From positions 24,259,046-24,323,045 of the forward strand of contig JABAKD010000023.1 of assembly GCA_012845835.1 (NCBI GenBank): a stretch of 64,000 nt of DNA, written 5' to 3'. Below the pieces are notes generated by a model. The model saw only the letters and a program-made list of their open reading frames with translations. It was not told the origin of the DNA and made no database searches. Origin of the DNA: Undaria pinnatifida (Eukaryota > Sar > Phaeophyceae > Laminariales > Alariaceae). Shown piece after piece: positions 46,401-55,617 of the stretch. Numbering within the stretch: position 1 is the stretch's first letter; each line of letters begins with the position of its first letter. The translations under genes were made by a program, and so were the position numbers.

Positions 46401-47329
46401 CGGCAGAGGGCAGCTCGAACGTGAAGGCGTTCGCGCTGGTCAGTAAACTAGCCAACTGTTGGACAGGACCGTACAAGGTGTTATTGGTCGGGCCCGATAA
46501 AATGGCTGATGGACGTGAAGTGGGACCGAAGTTACTACTATTGGACATTAAAGCTGATGAGCCCGGTCATCGCGGGATAAATGCGCGCGTGTCGGTACAC
46601 CGGTGTAAGAAATGCTTTAACCCCCACGGAGGAGAAACTGCGCCGAGGTTTTTGCCGTGGGCCATGAGCAACTACGTTCTAAACAAATACTCGGAGATAT
46701 CACCCCCGTTCCACCTGACGACTTATGACGTGACCGCAGAGCTAGACACACACCGCGTCACGCCCCGAAAACTAAGCAAACACCGACTGACGAGAGGGCT
46801 GGGCGGCACAATTGCGGTGCAATATTATACGTACTGGGATGAGGTAGAGCGCCCAACATGGGAACACGAAGAGGATTTAACGCAGTACGGAAACTTGGTG
46901 ATGAGATACTGGGCGGGAGAACCCGTGCAAGTCAGAGGGGATAACACGAAATATCGCCGGTACAGAGTTCAAGTAGCTAAGCGAGCTATTGCCCGAGAAA
47001 AAGGCGAGAGACATGTACCGACCGGATATATGGTGTGCTGTGACGTCCGAGCACGGCCGAGTCTGTATTCACCTGACATCGTTGGTTCGTACATCTATTT
47101 CAAAACGACCCACGCAGGATGGCAGCTGGCGCGAGTGGTGGGACTAGCGGAGGACGCGGAGAGTAAAAGTCTACCGCATACCATAAAGATGCTAGACCTG
47201 GGGAAGCAATACAACGTACATTTATCGAAGGAGACACTAACAACCGTTAGCGAGGAGCGAGGATCTTGGTGCTGGCATGTGCATCAGCGAACGCGGAGCC
47301 CGAAGAACTACACACCATCGTTGGAGTAG
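43340..47329 (+). CDS. Pol: RT (C-terminal half), RNase H, integrase, chromodomain
   Basis: 1329 codons from an ATG at 43340; element sequence starts at residue 45. RT motif A is at about residues 70-80 and the catalytic FIDD at 136-138. RNase H acids are D290, E330 or E332, D357 and D400. A 280-residue linker follows. The integrase zinc finger is H709, H714, C744, C747. The DDE triad is D777, D839, E875, with exactly 35 residues between the last two. GPY/F is near 1041-1046, the chromodomain about 1146-1180, and a C-terminal module ending in GSWC about 1205-1312. All catalytic residues present are intact, so this part is young. The fingers of RT lie 6 kb downstream, so the protein as encoded cannot be a working RT. 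Confidence 0.9.
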   Translation: MSSLRYDDVSTLRCSALSCTKQGGYKCIMRRGDVGCPHEHDGYVNEQSVIPVLPLPTVDDLLADLGGAQVFSTMDLVSGFFQCSIHEDSTPLTAVCTQSGNWEWTVMPMGLASSSGWFQSIMLRVCEGLERVRLFIDDIVCFSKNGGEHVNDLRKFLERLTNFNLKLAPKKAHLGVKMVKFLGHRITAEGIAPDPGKVEALLKMPMPTNVSQLRSLMGAVSYYRKFLPKMAAETKTLNALLKKGARFEFTAEHTQIVQTLLEQLSSPRVLAFPDFPAAISGDRPFQLITDASVDGLGAVVEQEQRDGTTRPICFLSRATLPNEKNWSATELECAAIVWAVKKNRQLFYGIPFVVISDHQPLKSLESLATKVNRVQRWYDFLSAYTYKLVYRPGKLNGNADLMSRLPLPATEDALDAKLRLTDPTDIDVYFIGASGVQPRLRGRAGTFLGGLAMPAGDHSEGGEKEHRPAPPTTDEQARLSWQRLQRDRKCKQNQTRPPEGPRVYAVPDDSPLTYPDESSVVRGQLEPGLMLHACPMTKEGRELLGSRSKQDVAVINPGEGGDSAGAGAEAGQIDAALLEILKEEFNSEAACEFGENLCQKTVKDWAAAQGKDDTARVVMTCLANGTPSSDITGDGLNPTVDVQEVKRLVAQGELMELPNSDKLLVRRPSRVPADRPNRHPGQYERLLGDEPVRTYVPLLLRPWVMDCAHKEAVHLGEKVTLGLLQRFYWWIGMAESVKWWIRRCYTCQARKSTRQTVRWPLISLPLPNRPGQMVAFDLLGPLPTTAKGNAYVFLVVDLFSRHAEAYAITKEEKTTEGCAARLVHDYIPRWGCPHTFLSDRGTEFVSVVCRGVLKMLGSVKKYTSSYHPQTNGMVERLNHTLCQMLAYLIADDQKNWDEMLLHAIAAHNNNVSRGTGLAPNEVHIGRYPRLPMTILEGSGVKGHQSEKRDHFDYLGLMRDRQVRAYNLVREEDRLTKAKHQAANDEIEQIMNNKTRFETGDWVWVYDDHSTITGGGKHVIKPAEGSSNVKAFALVSKLANCWTGPYKVLLVGPDKMADGREVGPKLLLLDIKADEPGHRGINARVSVHRCKKCFNPHGGETAPRFLPWAMSNYVLNKYSEISPPFHLTTYDVTAELDTHRVTPRKLSKHRLTRGLGGTIAVQYYTYWDEVERPTWEHEEDLTQYGNLVMRYWAGEPVQVRGDNTKYRRYRVQVAKRAIAREKGERHVPTGYMVCCDVRARPSLYSPDIVGSYIYFKTTHAGWQLARVVGLAEDAESKSLPHTIKMLDLGKQYNVHLSKETLTTVSEERGSWCWHVHQRTRSPKNYTPSLE

Positions 47330-47957
47330 AGGTGTCGCGGGGGGGGCCGGTGACTGCGGACAGCGGGACATGACCAGGCTGCAGGGTAACTTACGGGAGG
47401 GGCGGGGTTGCAATACCAGCAGAAATAGGGGCAGGGTTGGAGGTTCGAGTAGTAGGACGACCAGGCTACAGGTTAACCTCACGCGAGGGGGGGGGCGAAT
47501 CGCAGTTACGCAAGCAGGGTACACAGAATTTTAGTCTACGAGAATTGCAATACTTAGTGGGATTGGAGCGGTGTATTTTTCTTGGCATGCTTTTAGGGCA
47601 GGGTTTATCACGGTCGTCCAGTAGTCCCTGCGATACGCAACCTCACGTACGAGAGTTGTCCCGCCACACGCCCCCCATAAGGCAACGGTGGACCAGGGTG
47701 GACATTTGGCAGATTTTTTCTTCTTCCGGGATTGGGAATTACGCAATCGGGGTACGCCGAAGGCGGCATTTTGGCTATACGAGAATTGTAGTAGTACATT
47801 TAACGAGGTATTGCTTTGGAAAGGGTTGCTGCCAGTTATCGGGCGGATTTTGCGAATGGTACTATAGTGATGTGGCCCCTGCGAAACACAATCTCATATA
47901 CGAGAGTTGTTCCACCGCACGCCCTTTATATGGCGACGATGGACCAGGGTGGGCTAT
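47330..47957 (+). other. 3' UTR of element C with imperfect tandem duplication
   Basis: Two G-runs (near 47338 and 47483) follow the stop. Then two diverged units of about 215-240 bp (about 47518-47720 and 47745-47957) share TACGAGAATTG, TACGAGAGTTGT(T/C)CC and GGACCAGGGTGG. The end of each unit contains a PPT-like AGGGTGG; the second abuts the LTR. Confidence 0.65.
47946..47957 (+). promoter_or_regulatory. Polypurine tract of element C
   Basis: AGGGTGGGCTAT immediately precedes the LTR start TGTGGTGAG. The first 11 bases equal the tract of element B, which fixes the LTR boundary. Confidence 0.8.
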
Positions 47958-48523
47958 TGTGGTGAGATTGGGTTTCAGCACAATTGCGAGGCAGTTGGAA
48001 GTTTGGGACTGGGGGATGGGTCAGTCTCCAGTAAGCAGACCATGGCCACCGGGGGCCACATGGAGACTGACGCTGGCCGGCCAGATGCGGTAAGAGGAGC
48101 TAACGTGTACTGCCGTAGGACTACTGCTGTAGGACCAGACACAGGAGTAGAGACGACTTCGTAGTGTAGCGTAAAAGACCACTACGAGGGACATACTGAT
48201 AGGCAATCATAGCAGCCATCGCACAGGAACATACTACTGCTGTAGTTGAGTGATGATTGAGTGCAGACGTAGGCAGATATTTGGGGAGCTGCTCGAGCCC
48301 CATTACTTGAGTGCTTGCAAAGCGTATGAAAAGTGCTAGCAATAGCTGACAGCGGGGAGATCATCCTGTCAATCATCGTACGGGAACATAGTAGTAGGTC
48401 GTCCCGAGCAGACGGGCGTAGATAGTGGGGAGCGACACGAGCCCCACCACTTCAGTGCTCGGTTTCCGCCTTGTTTCCCACCAGGCTGAGGATAATAAAA
48501 CAATTTTTCCACTTCTTTCACCT
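47958..48523 (+). repeat. LTR of element C, 3' end missing
   Basis: 566 bp matching 55079-54514 (minus) with three differences by eye. In the minus copy the same sequence continues about 108 bp further to a PBS-like TGGCGTTGACG. Here the match stops at CACCT, where a 30 bp inverted segment and then gag follow. So the LTR end, PBS and most of the leader are missing from this copy. Confidence 0.8.
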
Positions 48524-48553
48524 GACTTTTTCGGACCCATTCGCATACCATCC
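48524..48553. other. 30 bp micro-inversion carrying the gag start codon
   Basis: The segment begins GACTTTTTCGGACCCAT. Its reverse complement contains an ATG followed by codons for GPKKS, the first residues of the related minus-strand gag at 54339, and is in frame with the gag sequence after 48554. CCT on the left and AGG on the right flank it, a short inverted pair that could have mediated the flip. Confidence 0.7.
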
Positions 48554-48647
48554 AGGAATTTGGGGCAACCGGTTTGCAGCACTCGCTGACCCTACCCCCG
48601 CCGACCCTGCCCTCTTAAAATCGTTCCCGCAGAAACCACGAGCAGGG

Positions 48648-50857
48648 ATGATCCCCAAGAAGCCCACCCCGGCGGAAAGGGATTATAAGCAGAGTAAGGA
48701 GGAGACGGACGCGCTCCGTAACCAAACGGACGAGTCTGCAAGAAAAGGGGAGCACCTCCGAGTCGTCGAGCAGCAACGGGTGGTGCGCCAAGCTGCCCAA
48801 GAACGCCTCGACGCCATCCGAGTGGAACGGAGGAAAAGGGAATCGGAGTACAACTCAGCAATTGCAGCAATCGAGGAGGAAATTCTGGCCAGCGACGAAA
48901 CCTCGGCAGAAGCGGAGCGGGGGGTCAAGCTGGAGAGGCAGAAGACCCGTGAGACCGAAGACCTGCTAACAAGGCGACGGGTGGAACGAGAGCAGTCTCG
49001 CGCTTCCCTCGTACTGGAAGATGATAGCCGCCTCCCCAAGGCGACACCCGAACCGTATGACCCCGAGAACCCGACGCTCACGGTTACCCTAAGCCGGGGG
49101 CCGCGTGCGCCCACGGTCGGAGCCGTCATGGGCGAGAGCGGGGTCAACCTCTCAAAGTTCGAAGCTTTCCAAGAACTGCGGCGGCTGTATCCAGGTTCCT
49201 CGCGCTTCGTCATCGAAGAGTTTTTAGGTCTGGAGTGCACCCCCGACACGGTGGGCGAGGGAAGCGGGACCAACCGAGGGGGCGTCGGAAGTCGCGGCGG
49301 TGGCGACCCGAGCATCGGTCCTGGAGGCGGTCGCAGCGGGAATAGCGCCGAGGGCGGGGACGTCAGGCAGTACCACGGACGAGGAGGAGGCGACCCTGGG
49401 GACGTCGCTGGCACGGGTGGCGGGGCATCGGGGGGAACGGGGGGGAAGGTGGCCATCGCGAGGAGGGACACCATGGTCACAACAAAGCCCAGCAGCAGGA
49501 CGGGGGTCGCGGTGACAGTGGATGGGGCGGACGCGGAAATAGTGGGGGCGGCGGCTTTCACGGCCAGAGGGGCGGACATCGTGACAGCAGCAACCACCGG
49601 AGTCGTAACAGGTACGAGGTAGAGTCAAGTCTGAGTGACGAGGAGGGTCAGCGCGATAGACACGCATCCACCACGACTACTGACGGGCGCGCGACAGTTA
49701 GAAACGGCGGGAGGGGGGGGGACAGCGCGACTAACACTCACAGCATCAAACGGGCATATGCCCGTTTTGACACCAATGTCTTGATCGCTCTACCCTGCAT
49801 CCCTTTTTCTTCTGACCACAACGTACCAGAACTCGTACACTTCACGTCCGCCTTGCGAAATGCCATTGAGAGTGTACGGGTAGCGTGCGATGATACGGAA
49901 TCGGTCGCCTGGGCCAGAGGCTGGGAGAAAGTTTTAGAGCGACATGTCCTCCGTTCCGTGCGCGCGTCTTCTGCGCAGGCGGCCCCGATGAAGACTCTGG
50001 TCACGGACGCGTTTGCACAGGGTGGCAAGCTACTGGATGCGGGTCAGAACGGTCAGTAAGTGTTTGATCACATATTGCGTGCGTTGTGTCGGGGTTTGAG
50101 CCGGGCCTCTCCGGCCACCGTAATGCAGGCCCTACAAAATCTAGTAGTTCCGCATGGAACGCCCTTCTCGGTGTACCAGGGAGAGCTACGACTGTTAGTG
50201 TCCAATGTCAGGTGTTCGGGCCAAGTCGCACCCGACGACGGAACCATGCAGCTTGCTATTAAGACTAGCATAGATGACCAGTTCGCGTCCCTGAGCGCAC
50301 AGATCTTTTCGGGCCGAAATATGCACACGGTACCATTCTCAGATGTAGACGAACTTCTGGCCGCGCTGGATGACCTGTCACTAAACCAGACGGTAGCGAG
50401 CCATTCGACTCGTATCCGGGGGGGGGATAGTCAGATGGTAATGAGAAGCAGGACATACCCAAAAACCTACGGCAGCCAAAAGTTAGGGGGAGTCATGGCG
50501 GTGGATCAAAGCGAGGCTGACTTCGAGGATGAGGAAGCAGAATTTCGCAAGGTGTACACTATCATGCAGAAGCAAGGAGGCTTCGGAAAAAATAATGATG
50601 AGCCACCCTTTTACATCCACTATGCAGACCGCGAGTCTAAAGATGCTGCTCGCAGAGCTTTTGGTCCACGCTGCTTAAACTGTGGGGACGATACCCATTT
50701 TGCCCGCAACTGTCCAGCTGCATACATTAAGCGGTCGAACATAATTCACCCAGCGGTGGGCGAGGGGACACCAGCAGAGGTAATGACACGGTGGCGCAGG
50801 TGGCAGCAGCGGTTGTGCCAATGGCACGAGAACCGTAGGACGCGTAGAAACAACTGA
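48648..50857 (+). pseudogene. Gag of element C
   Basis: The gag sense starts at 48554 (IWGNRFAALAD) without a usable start because of the micro-inversion; the first in-frame ATG is 48648. A charged coiled coil spans about 48690-48980. A short LRRLYPGSSRFVIEEFL segment recalls CUE-like folds (weak). A Gly/Arg-rich RGG-like tail follows. The frame shifts by one near the G homopolymers at about 49437-49447. The capsid region (HGTPFSVYQGELRLLV) follows an in-frame TAA at 50057. The knuckle CLNCGDDTHFARNC is at 50672-50713. The stop is TGA at 50855. With an inverted start, one shift and one stop this copy cannot make full Gag. Confidence 0.8.
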
Positions 50858-50875
50858 GGAGGCGGCGGTAAGTGA

Positions 50876-53163
50876 GCCGACTTGCCGGTAGCACCACGGC
50901 CCCCGTTGTTGCGCTCGTATGCGAATACAGGTAAATCCGGATCAAAGGAGACCGGAAACGGAGGGATGGCCCTCCAATCGCAGGATGCACGGAAGAGTTC
51001 GGCGGGAATCGTGGTGCACAACACGGTTCCAGGCCAAGAGGCAGAATGCGATCTGCCTATAATCGGTAAGAGTGGGGGTGTAGTCGGTAGTCGTCTCTCC
51101 GGAGCGAGCGGAAGTAATTACCCCGCCGTCCGATTGCGCGCAGCCAACATGGTACCATCACTTTGCACAAGTTCCGCCGCTTATAGTAGAGAAGCGAGCG
51201 GGCTAGGCCGTCCGGACAGTGTACGGACTCGGGATAAGCTACCGAGAAAATCACTAGTTCGTAGCAACGAGAAATCGTTGAGTGTGTTGGAGAGTGGTCA
51301 AACCATATATGAGTCACTGCACCACGCCAACGGGGTCATGAGCGGGCCCGCTTCAATTGATCACTTGAAGTCAGAGATACCCCCCACAGGTAGTAATTTT
51401 AGAGCTCGGGGAGGTTGGAATCGGGGAGCGACATCTGGCCCACCTAGCAAAGATCGCGTGTTTTCCCCGCCGACAGTGGCAAATCATACACTGAACGGTA
51501 ACGGTAAAGGTGGCAACACCCGGAGGAAGGTACAGCACTCACGAGTGAAACAATGTACAAACGTAGATATTATGCCGACCATATTTGAGCGAGATGAATG
51601 TGTTGATGTATCCAACACGACCTCAAATACACTGAGCCATAATAGTAGTAGTCGTGTTCAGAGCGGAGATTTTTCGAACACGCCAGATATGCCGGACAGC
51701 ATATACGTACTCGAGCCCCAGCATGATAACGAGCATCCCGCTGTCTTCCCACCGTGCCAGGTGGATATCGCAACCGAAGAGCGGGCGGACTACCTGCCGG
51801 AGTTCACGCGAGCGGTTGGGGGAAGAGTAACGCTGGACAGGCGGCGACACACGGCTCGAGCGCACATCTTCGGGGGATCCAAGGCCACGCGGACGCATGC
51901 GTGCACGGTACTACTGGACACCGGGAGCCCGTCCACCTTTATTCAAAGCAAGGTATGGGAGCGCATGCTGGCGTGTGGGTCTGCGTCACAGAATGGGTGG
52001 TCAAAGACACCAGAAAGGAAATGGGGGGGCTTCCATGGTATCCCACTGATCACATCCAGCAGCGTACGGCTAAACATACAGATGGGAGGGGAAGGGGGAA
52101 TCGTCTCGGGGGGGGGACGCGTGCCGACGGTTTGCTTGGCGGTGCATGCGCACGTAGTACCCGACGACGCCATGACGCACGCTATATTAATCGGACGTGA
52201 TGGATGGGCGGATTTCCCGATACGAAAGTACGTGGACATCAATGAAAACGAAACAGTGTTAACATTTACCGCGCGCGAACAGAGGAATGCCGAAAATGCC
52301 CAACGTTATTCAGATTGGGTCAACAATGCAGTCGGGCTAGTAGAACCCAGCAGTAGCACGGCCGTTGTTGCCCGCTTTGCGGGAAAGCGGAGCAGAATTC
52401 CAAACGCTGTGTCATGGGTTAAAATCGATATCACTAATACAGACGGCACGAAGGCGGCCGACGGGATGTATTACATACGATTCAACAAAGGCTGGTTACC
52501 CCGGGAAGCAGTAGTTGAGGCCGGCACCTCAGAAATTCCTTTCAGCCATACGGGAGAGCAACCCTGTTTAATGCAGCCGGGCATGAAACTGGGAACAGGG
52601 GGCGCGCCCCTGATAAAAAGTGACCTAGCCAAAGCGCAGTTCATTACCACACCTCTAGAAACGGTTAATGCGGTGGACGCGGCCGATAGGGCACCTGAAG
52701 CACCTCGCGAGCCCCCTGAAGCAGTGCTAGAAGCCTTAGACGAGAAGCAACGCGCAGCTTTCATACGTCTGTGGAAACGGGTGCCACCACACTTGCACGA
52801 TATTCAATTCGATTTTGATAAGGCGTTATGGACGGAGGCCGATATCGATACTCTCGGAGACCTGCTGTGTACATACGAACATCGTTTCTCGCGTCACAGT
52901 ACAGACCTAGGTCACGTCACCGTAGATCCATTCCGCATACTACTGAAGAACGATGCACGGCCAGTCAAGCAGCGATCATACCGCCACTCTCCGGTACTGG
53001 CGGCAAAGGTGCAAACTGAAATCGACAAACTAGTCTTCGCCGGAATCCTACGCCGGTCGTATTCGAACTGGAGCTCCCCATTAGTCGTAATCGCGAAATC
53101 GGACGGTAGGATTAGGATAACGTGCAACTACAAGCGGCTGGCGTCGACGGCAAGACAAGACTA
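50876..53163 (+). pseudogene. Protease and RT fingers (element C)
   Basis: Same frame as gag, opened after TGA codons at 50855 and 50873. The first ATG is at 50966. A low-complexity stretch of about 300 residues precedes the retropepsin. VLLDTGSPSTFI has the catalytic Asp at residue 346 counting from codon 50882, and AILIGRDGWADF is the second landmark. RT begins around residue 670 (HVTVDPFRILLKNDARPVKQ) with NWSSPLVVIAKSDGRIRITCNYKRL. Homology ends exactly after KRL at 53140; the last seven codons and the TAG belong to the joined leader sequence. The rest of RT is at 43472. Confidence 0.85.
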
Positions 53164-53199
53164 GCTCGCGTCCACCAGGAAGCTTGGGAGAACAGCAGG
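53139..53199 (+). repeat. 61 bp PBS-leader segment at the RT break
   Basis: Matches the reverse complement of 54345-54405 with two mismatches. It starts TGGCGTCGACG, the candidate PBS, and ends AACAGCAGG just before the gag start in the minus copy. It overlaps the RT end by TG. It is in plus orientation while the DNA that follows is minus-strand gag. Confidence 0.85.
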
Positions 53200-54338
53200 G
53201 AGTTCTGCTTGGGTGGCAGCAGAGGGGCGAGCAGGCGCAAGCGGGGTGACCTCGTTGATTAATTCGTCTTCGATGGATGCAGCAAATTCGGCGTCACGTT
53301 CTACGTCTTGGTGTGTCCGGGCAGTCGCCTGTGCGACCCGCTCATACTCTTCTTCCTGCAGTTTTTTCGCCAGTTTTACATCCTTATGGTACATAGGGGA
53401 GCGGGAAGGGACAGCGCGCGCATACGCCTCTACCGGTGGCCGGGCTCCGATGGGAACGATCGCCCCCCCGGGTCCCGCGGCAGTTGCTACACATAGGCCC
53501 GACGAAAGGGGTGCATTACCAAGCGCCATACATTTTTCCCCGAACGTTAAGCCCTCTCCCAACGTCGTCACAGAAACAATCATTTCCAATCGTACCTTGG
53601 CTTCCTGGTCTTCGTGGAATGACGGGATGTTGGGGAGCTCGGGAGACGGCTCCTCGTCGTCGCTGCTCCTTTTCCCCGTCACACACCCTCCCTTGACAGC
53701 AGAGGCGGGGAAGGTCTCCGCGGCTTTACGAACGGCGGCTGCATACGTGAGGCCGGGGTGGGCAACAGCGGTAGACAAGGACGAGAAGGGACAGAAAGGC
53801 ATGGGCGGGGGGGAACGGAAGGAACATCGTCAGCTCGCGATTTCGCCGAAACTTCTCCCCTATCAGTCTCATCATACCCGTCGATTTGGTGATTCGACCC
53901 TGCCTCCGACACCGTGGACGTCTCCTCTCTACCCTCTTGCTCCCCCGAAGCGATCCGCTCAACCCTCGGCCCGCTCGTAGAGAGAGCGGGGTACGGAAAC
54001 GCCACAACTACGTTCGGAGGAACCACCGGGCCGCCTGCACTCGGAACCTGAAGCTCGTCCTCCCGCGGACCACTCTTAGGGAGTGCGGGGCTACCGTGAC
54101 CTGCCCGCGGCCCTCTGTTGCTCAGAGCGGGGTCTTCCTCCTTCACCGCGGTGGTGGAAGAGCTACTAGCCCCCCCACCGGTGAGTGCATCGGTCGCACC
54201 AGCACCCGTCGCACGTGCTGCCCTAGCTTGATCCTGGCCTACACGCTGCGAGCGCCGTACGGGGTTCGCCTGTGAGCTCGCGCCCACCGAACCCTCCGTC
54301 CTCACTCCCTCTTGTTCACCTGACTTTTTCGGACCCAT
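53161..54338 (-). pseudogene. Gag fragment of a family C relative, inverted
   Basis: The minus strand starts MGPKKSGEQEG at about 54338. A Ser/Ala/Gly-rich region follows, then, after a frame change between 53.8 and 53.68 kb, a charged segment (DVKLAKKLQEEEYERV) and an acidic C-terminal stretch. It ends at the 61 bp inverted segment. There is no capsid or knuckle. Only the first seven residues equal the gag of element C, so it is a different gag behind nearly identical LTRs. Confidence 0.6.
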
Positions 54339-54405
54339 CTTCTTCCTGCTGTTCTCCCAAGCTTCCTGGTGGACGCGAGCTAGTCTTGTCCTGCCGTCAA
54401 CGCCA

Positions 54406-55079
54406 CTCTTAGGATAAGAGACCTTGGTAGTCTCCTTCGCCCTTGAGACTGATGAGGATGCCTTCAGATGTGTAGTTGGTTCGGAAAGACGTAGGCAGTG
54501 GTCCGGTTCAAGGAGGTGAAAGAAGTGGAAAAAGTGTTTTATTATCCTCAGCCTGGTGGGAAACAAGGCGGAAACCGAGCACTGAAGTGGTGGGGCTCGT
54601 GTCGCTCCCCACTATCTACGCCCGTCTGCTCGGGACGACCTACTACTATGTTCCCGTACGATGATTGACAGGATGATCTCCCCGCTGTCAGCTATTGCTA
54701 GCACTTTTCATACGCTTTGCAAGCACTCGAGTAATGGGGCTCGAGCAGCTCCCCAAATATCTGCCTACGTCTGCACTCAATCATCACTCAACTACAGCAG
54801 TAGTATGTTCCTGTGCGATGGCTGCTATGATTGCCTATCAGTATGTCCCTCGTAGTGGTCTTTTACGCTACACTACGAAGTCGTCTCTACTCCTGTGTCT
54901 GGTCCTACAGCAGTAGTCCTACGGCAGTACACGTTAGCTCCTCTTACCGCATCTGGCCGGCCAGCGTCAGTCTCCATGTGGCCCCCGGTGGCCATGGTCT
55001 GCTTACTGGAGACTGACCCATCCCCCAGTCCCGAACTTCCAACTGCCTCGCAATTGTGCTGAAACCCAATCTCACCACA
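54406..55079 (-). repeat. LTR of the inverted family C fragment
   Basis: Minus-strand LTR starting TGTGGTGAG at 55079. The 566 bp to 54514 equal 47958-48523 with three differences. It continues to about 54406, where TGGCGTTGACG, a PBS-like site, begins. If that is the boundary, the full LTR is about 674 bp and lacks a terminal CA. That end is uncertain. Confidence 0.7.
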
Positions 55080-55617
55080 CTTATATCAGGGAGTTCCATC
55101 TGTTGGTAAGGGATTCATGTATAAGGTGTAAGGGGACTTTCTTGGCCGGACGTTTCCCGGCATGATTTGCCATGAGCTGTCACTCGTATTTTTGCTCCAA
55201 ATGAGACCGAGTCAGGCTCGACGGCTGGATAATATAACAAAGAGTTCTGTGTCACCGTATTGAGTCATCATCACGCCTTCCCGCGCCAGCTACGAATACA
55301 CCTTCAGAGATCTATCAACAGGTCCTGACGCCGATACGAATTTTCGAACCGTTCATACGTACGAGTACCTTTCTCTTGTCAATACTGCCTGCTCTGTTCG
55401 CTGCGAATGCGCCGAGTCCTCCATGTTGTCAAAACGTTGCCATAGATACGACAGAAGAAGTCCAACATACAAACGTCGGCAACCACCATTCACCCCTTCA
55501 TGCTTTTGGTCGCTAGTCAATCGGAGATGCCCTCCACAAGCTCGCGTGGAAGCGCGTACGGCGATACCATACCGCGGTCTTGCTCATGAAAAAACAGCAC
55601 ACACGGTAGTGTAGTGC
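55080..55617. other. No gene seen
   Basis: Flanking DNA outside the LTR. Only short open frames occur. Confidence 0.45.

Larger units (their letters stand above)
43472..53140 (+). mobile_element. Element C: circularly permuted Ty3/gypsy retrotransposon
   Basis: Order on the plus strand: RT second half, RNase H, integrase, chromodomain, C-terminal module, 3' UTR, PPT, LTR, gag, protease, RT first half. The first half ends at CNYKRL (53138-53140) and the second half begins at NEQS (43472). Joined, they give the standard uninterrupted RT block with neither gap nor overlap. The 9669 bp thus equal one element with one LTR, opened inside RT. A single-LTR circle that integrated through a break in RT would give this; tandem copies truncated at exactly complementary points are less likely. 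Confidence 0.75.
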
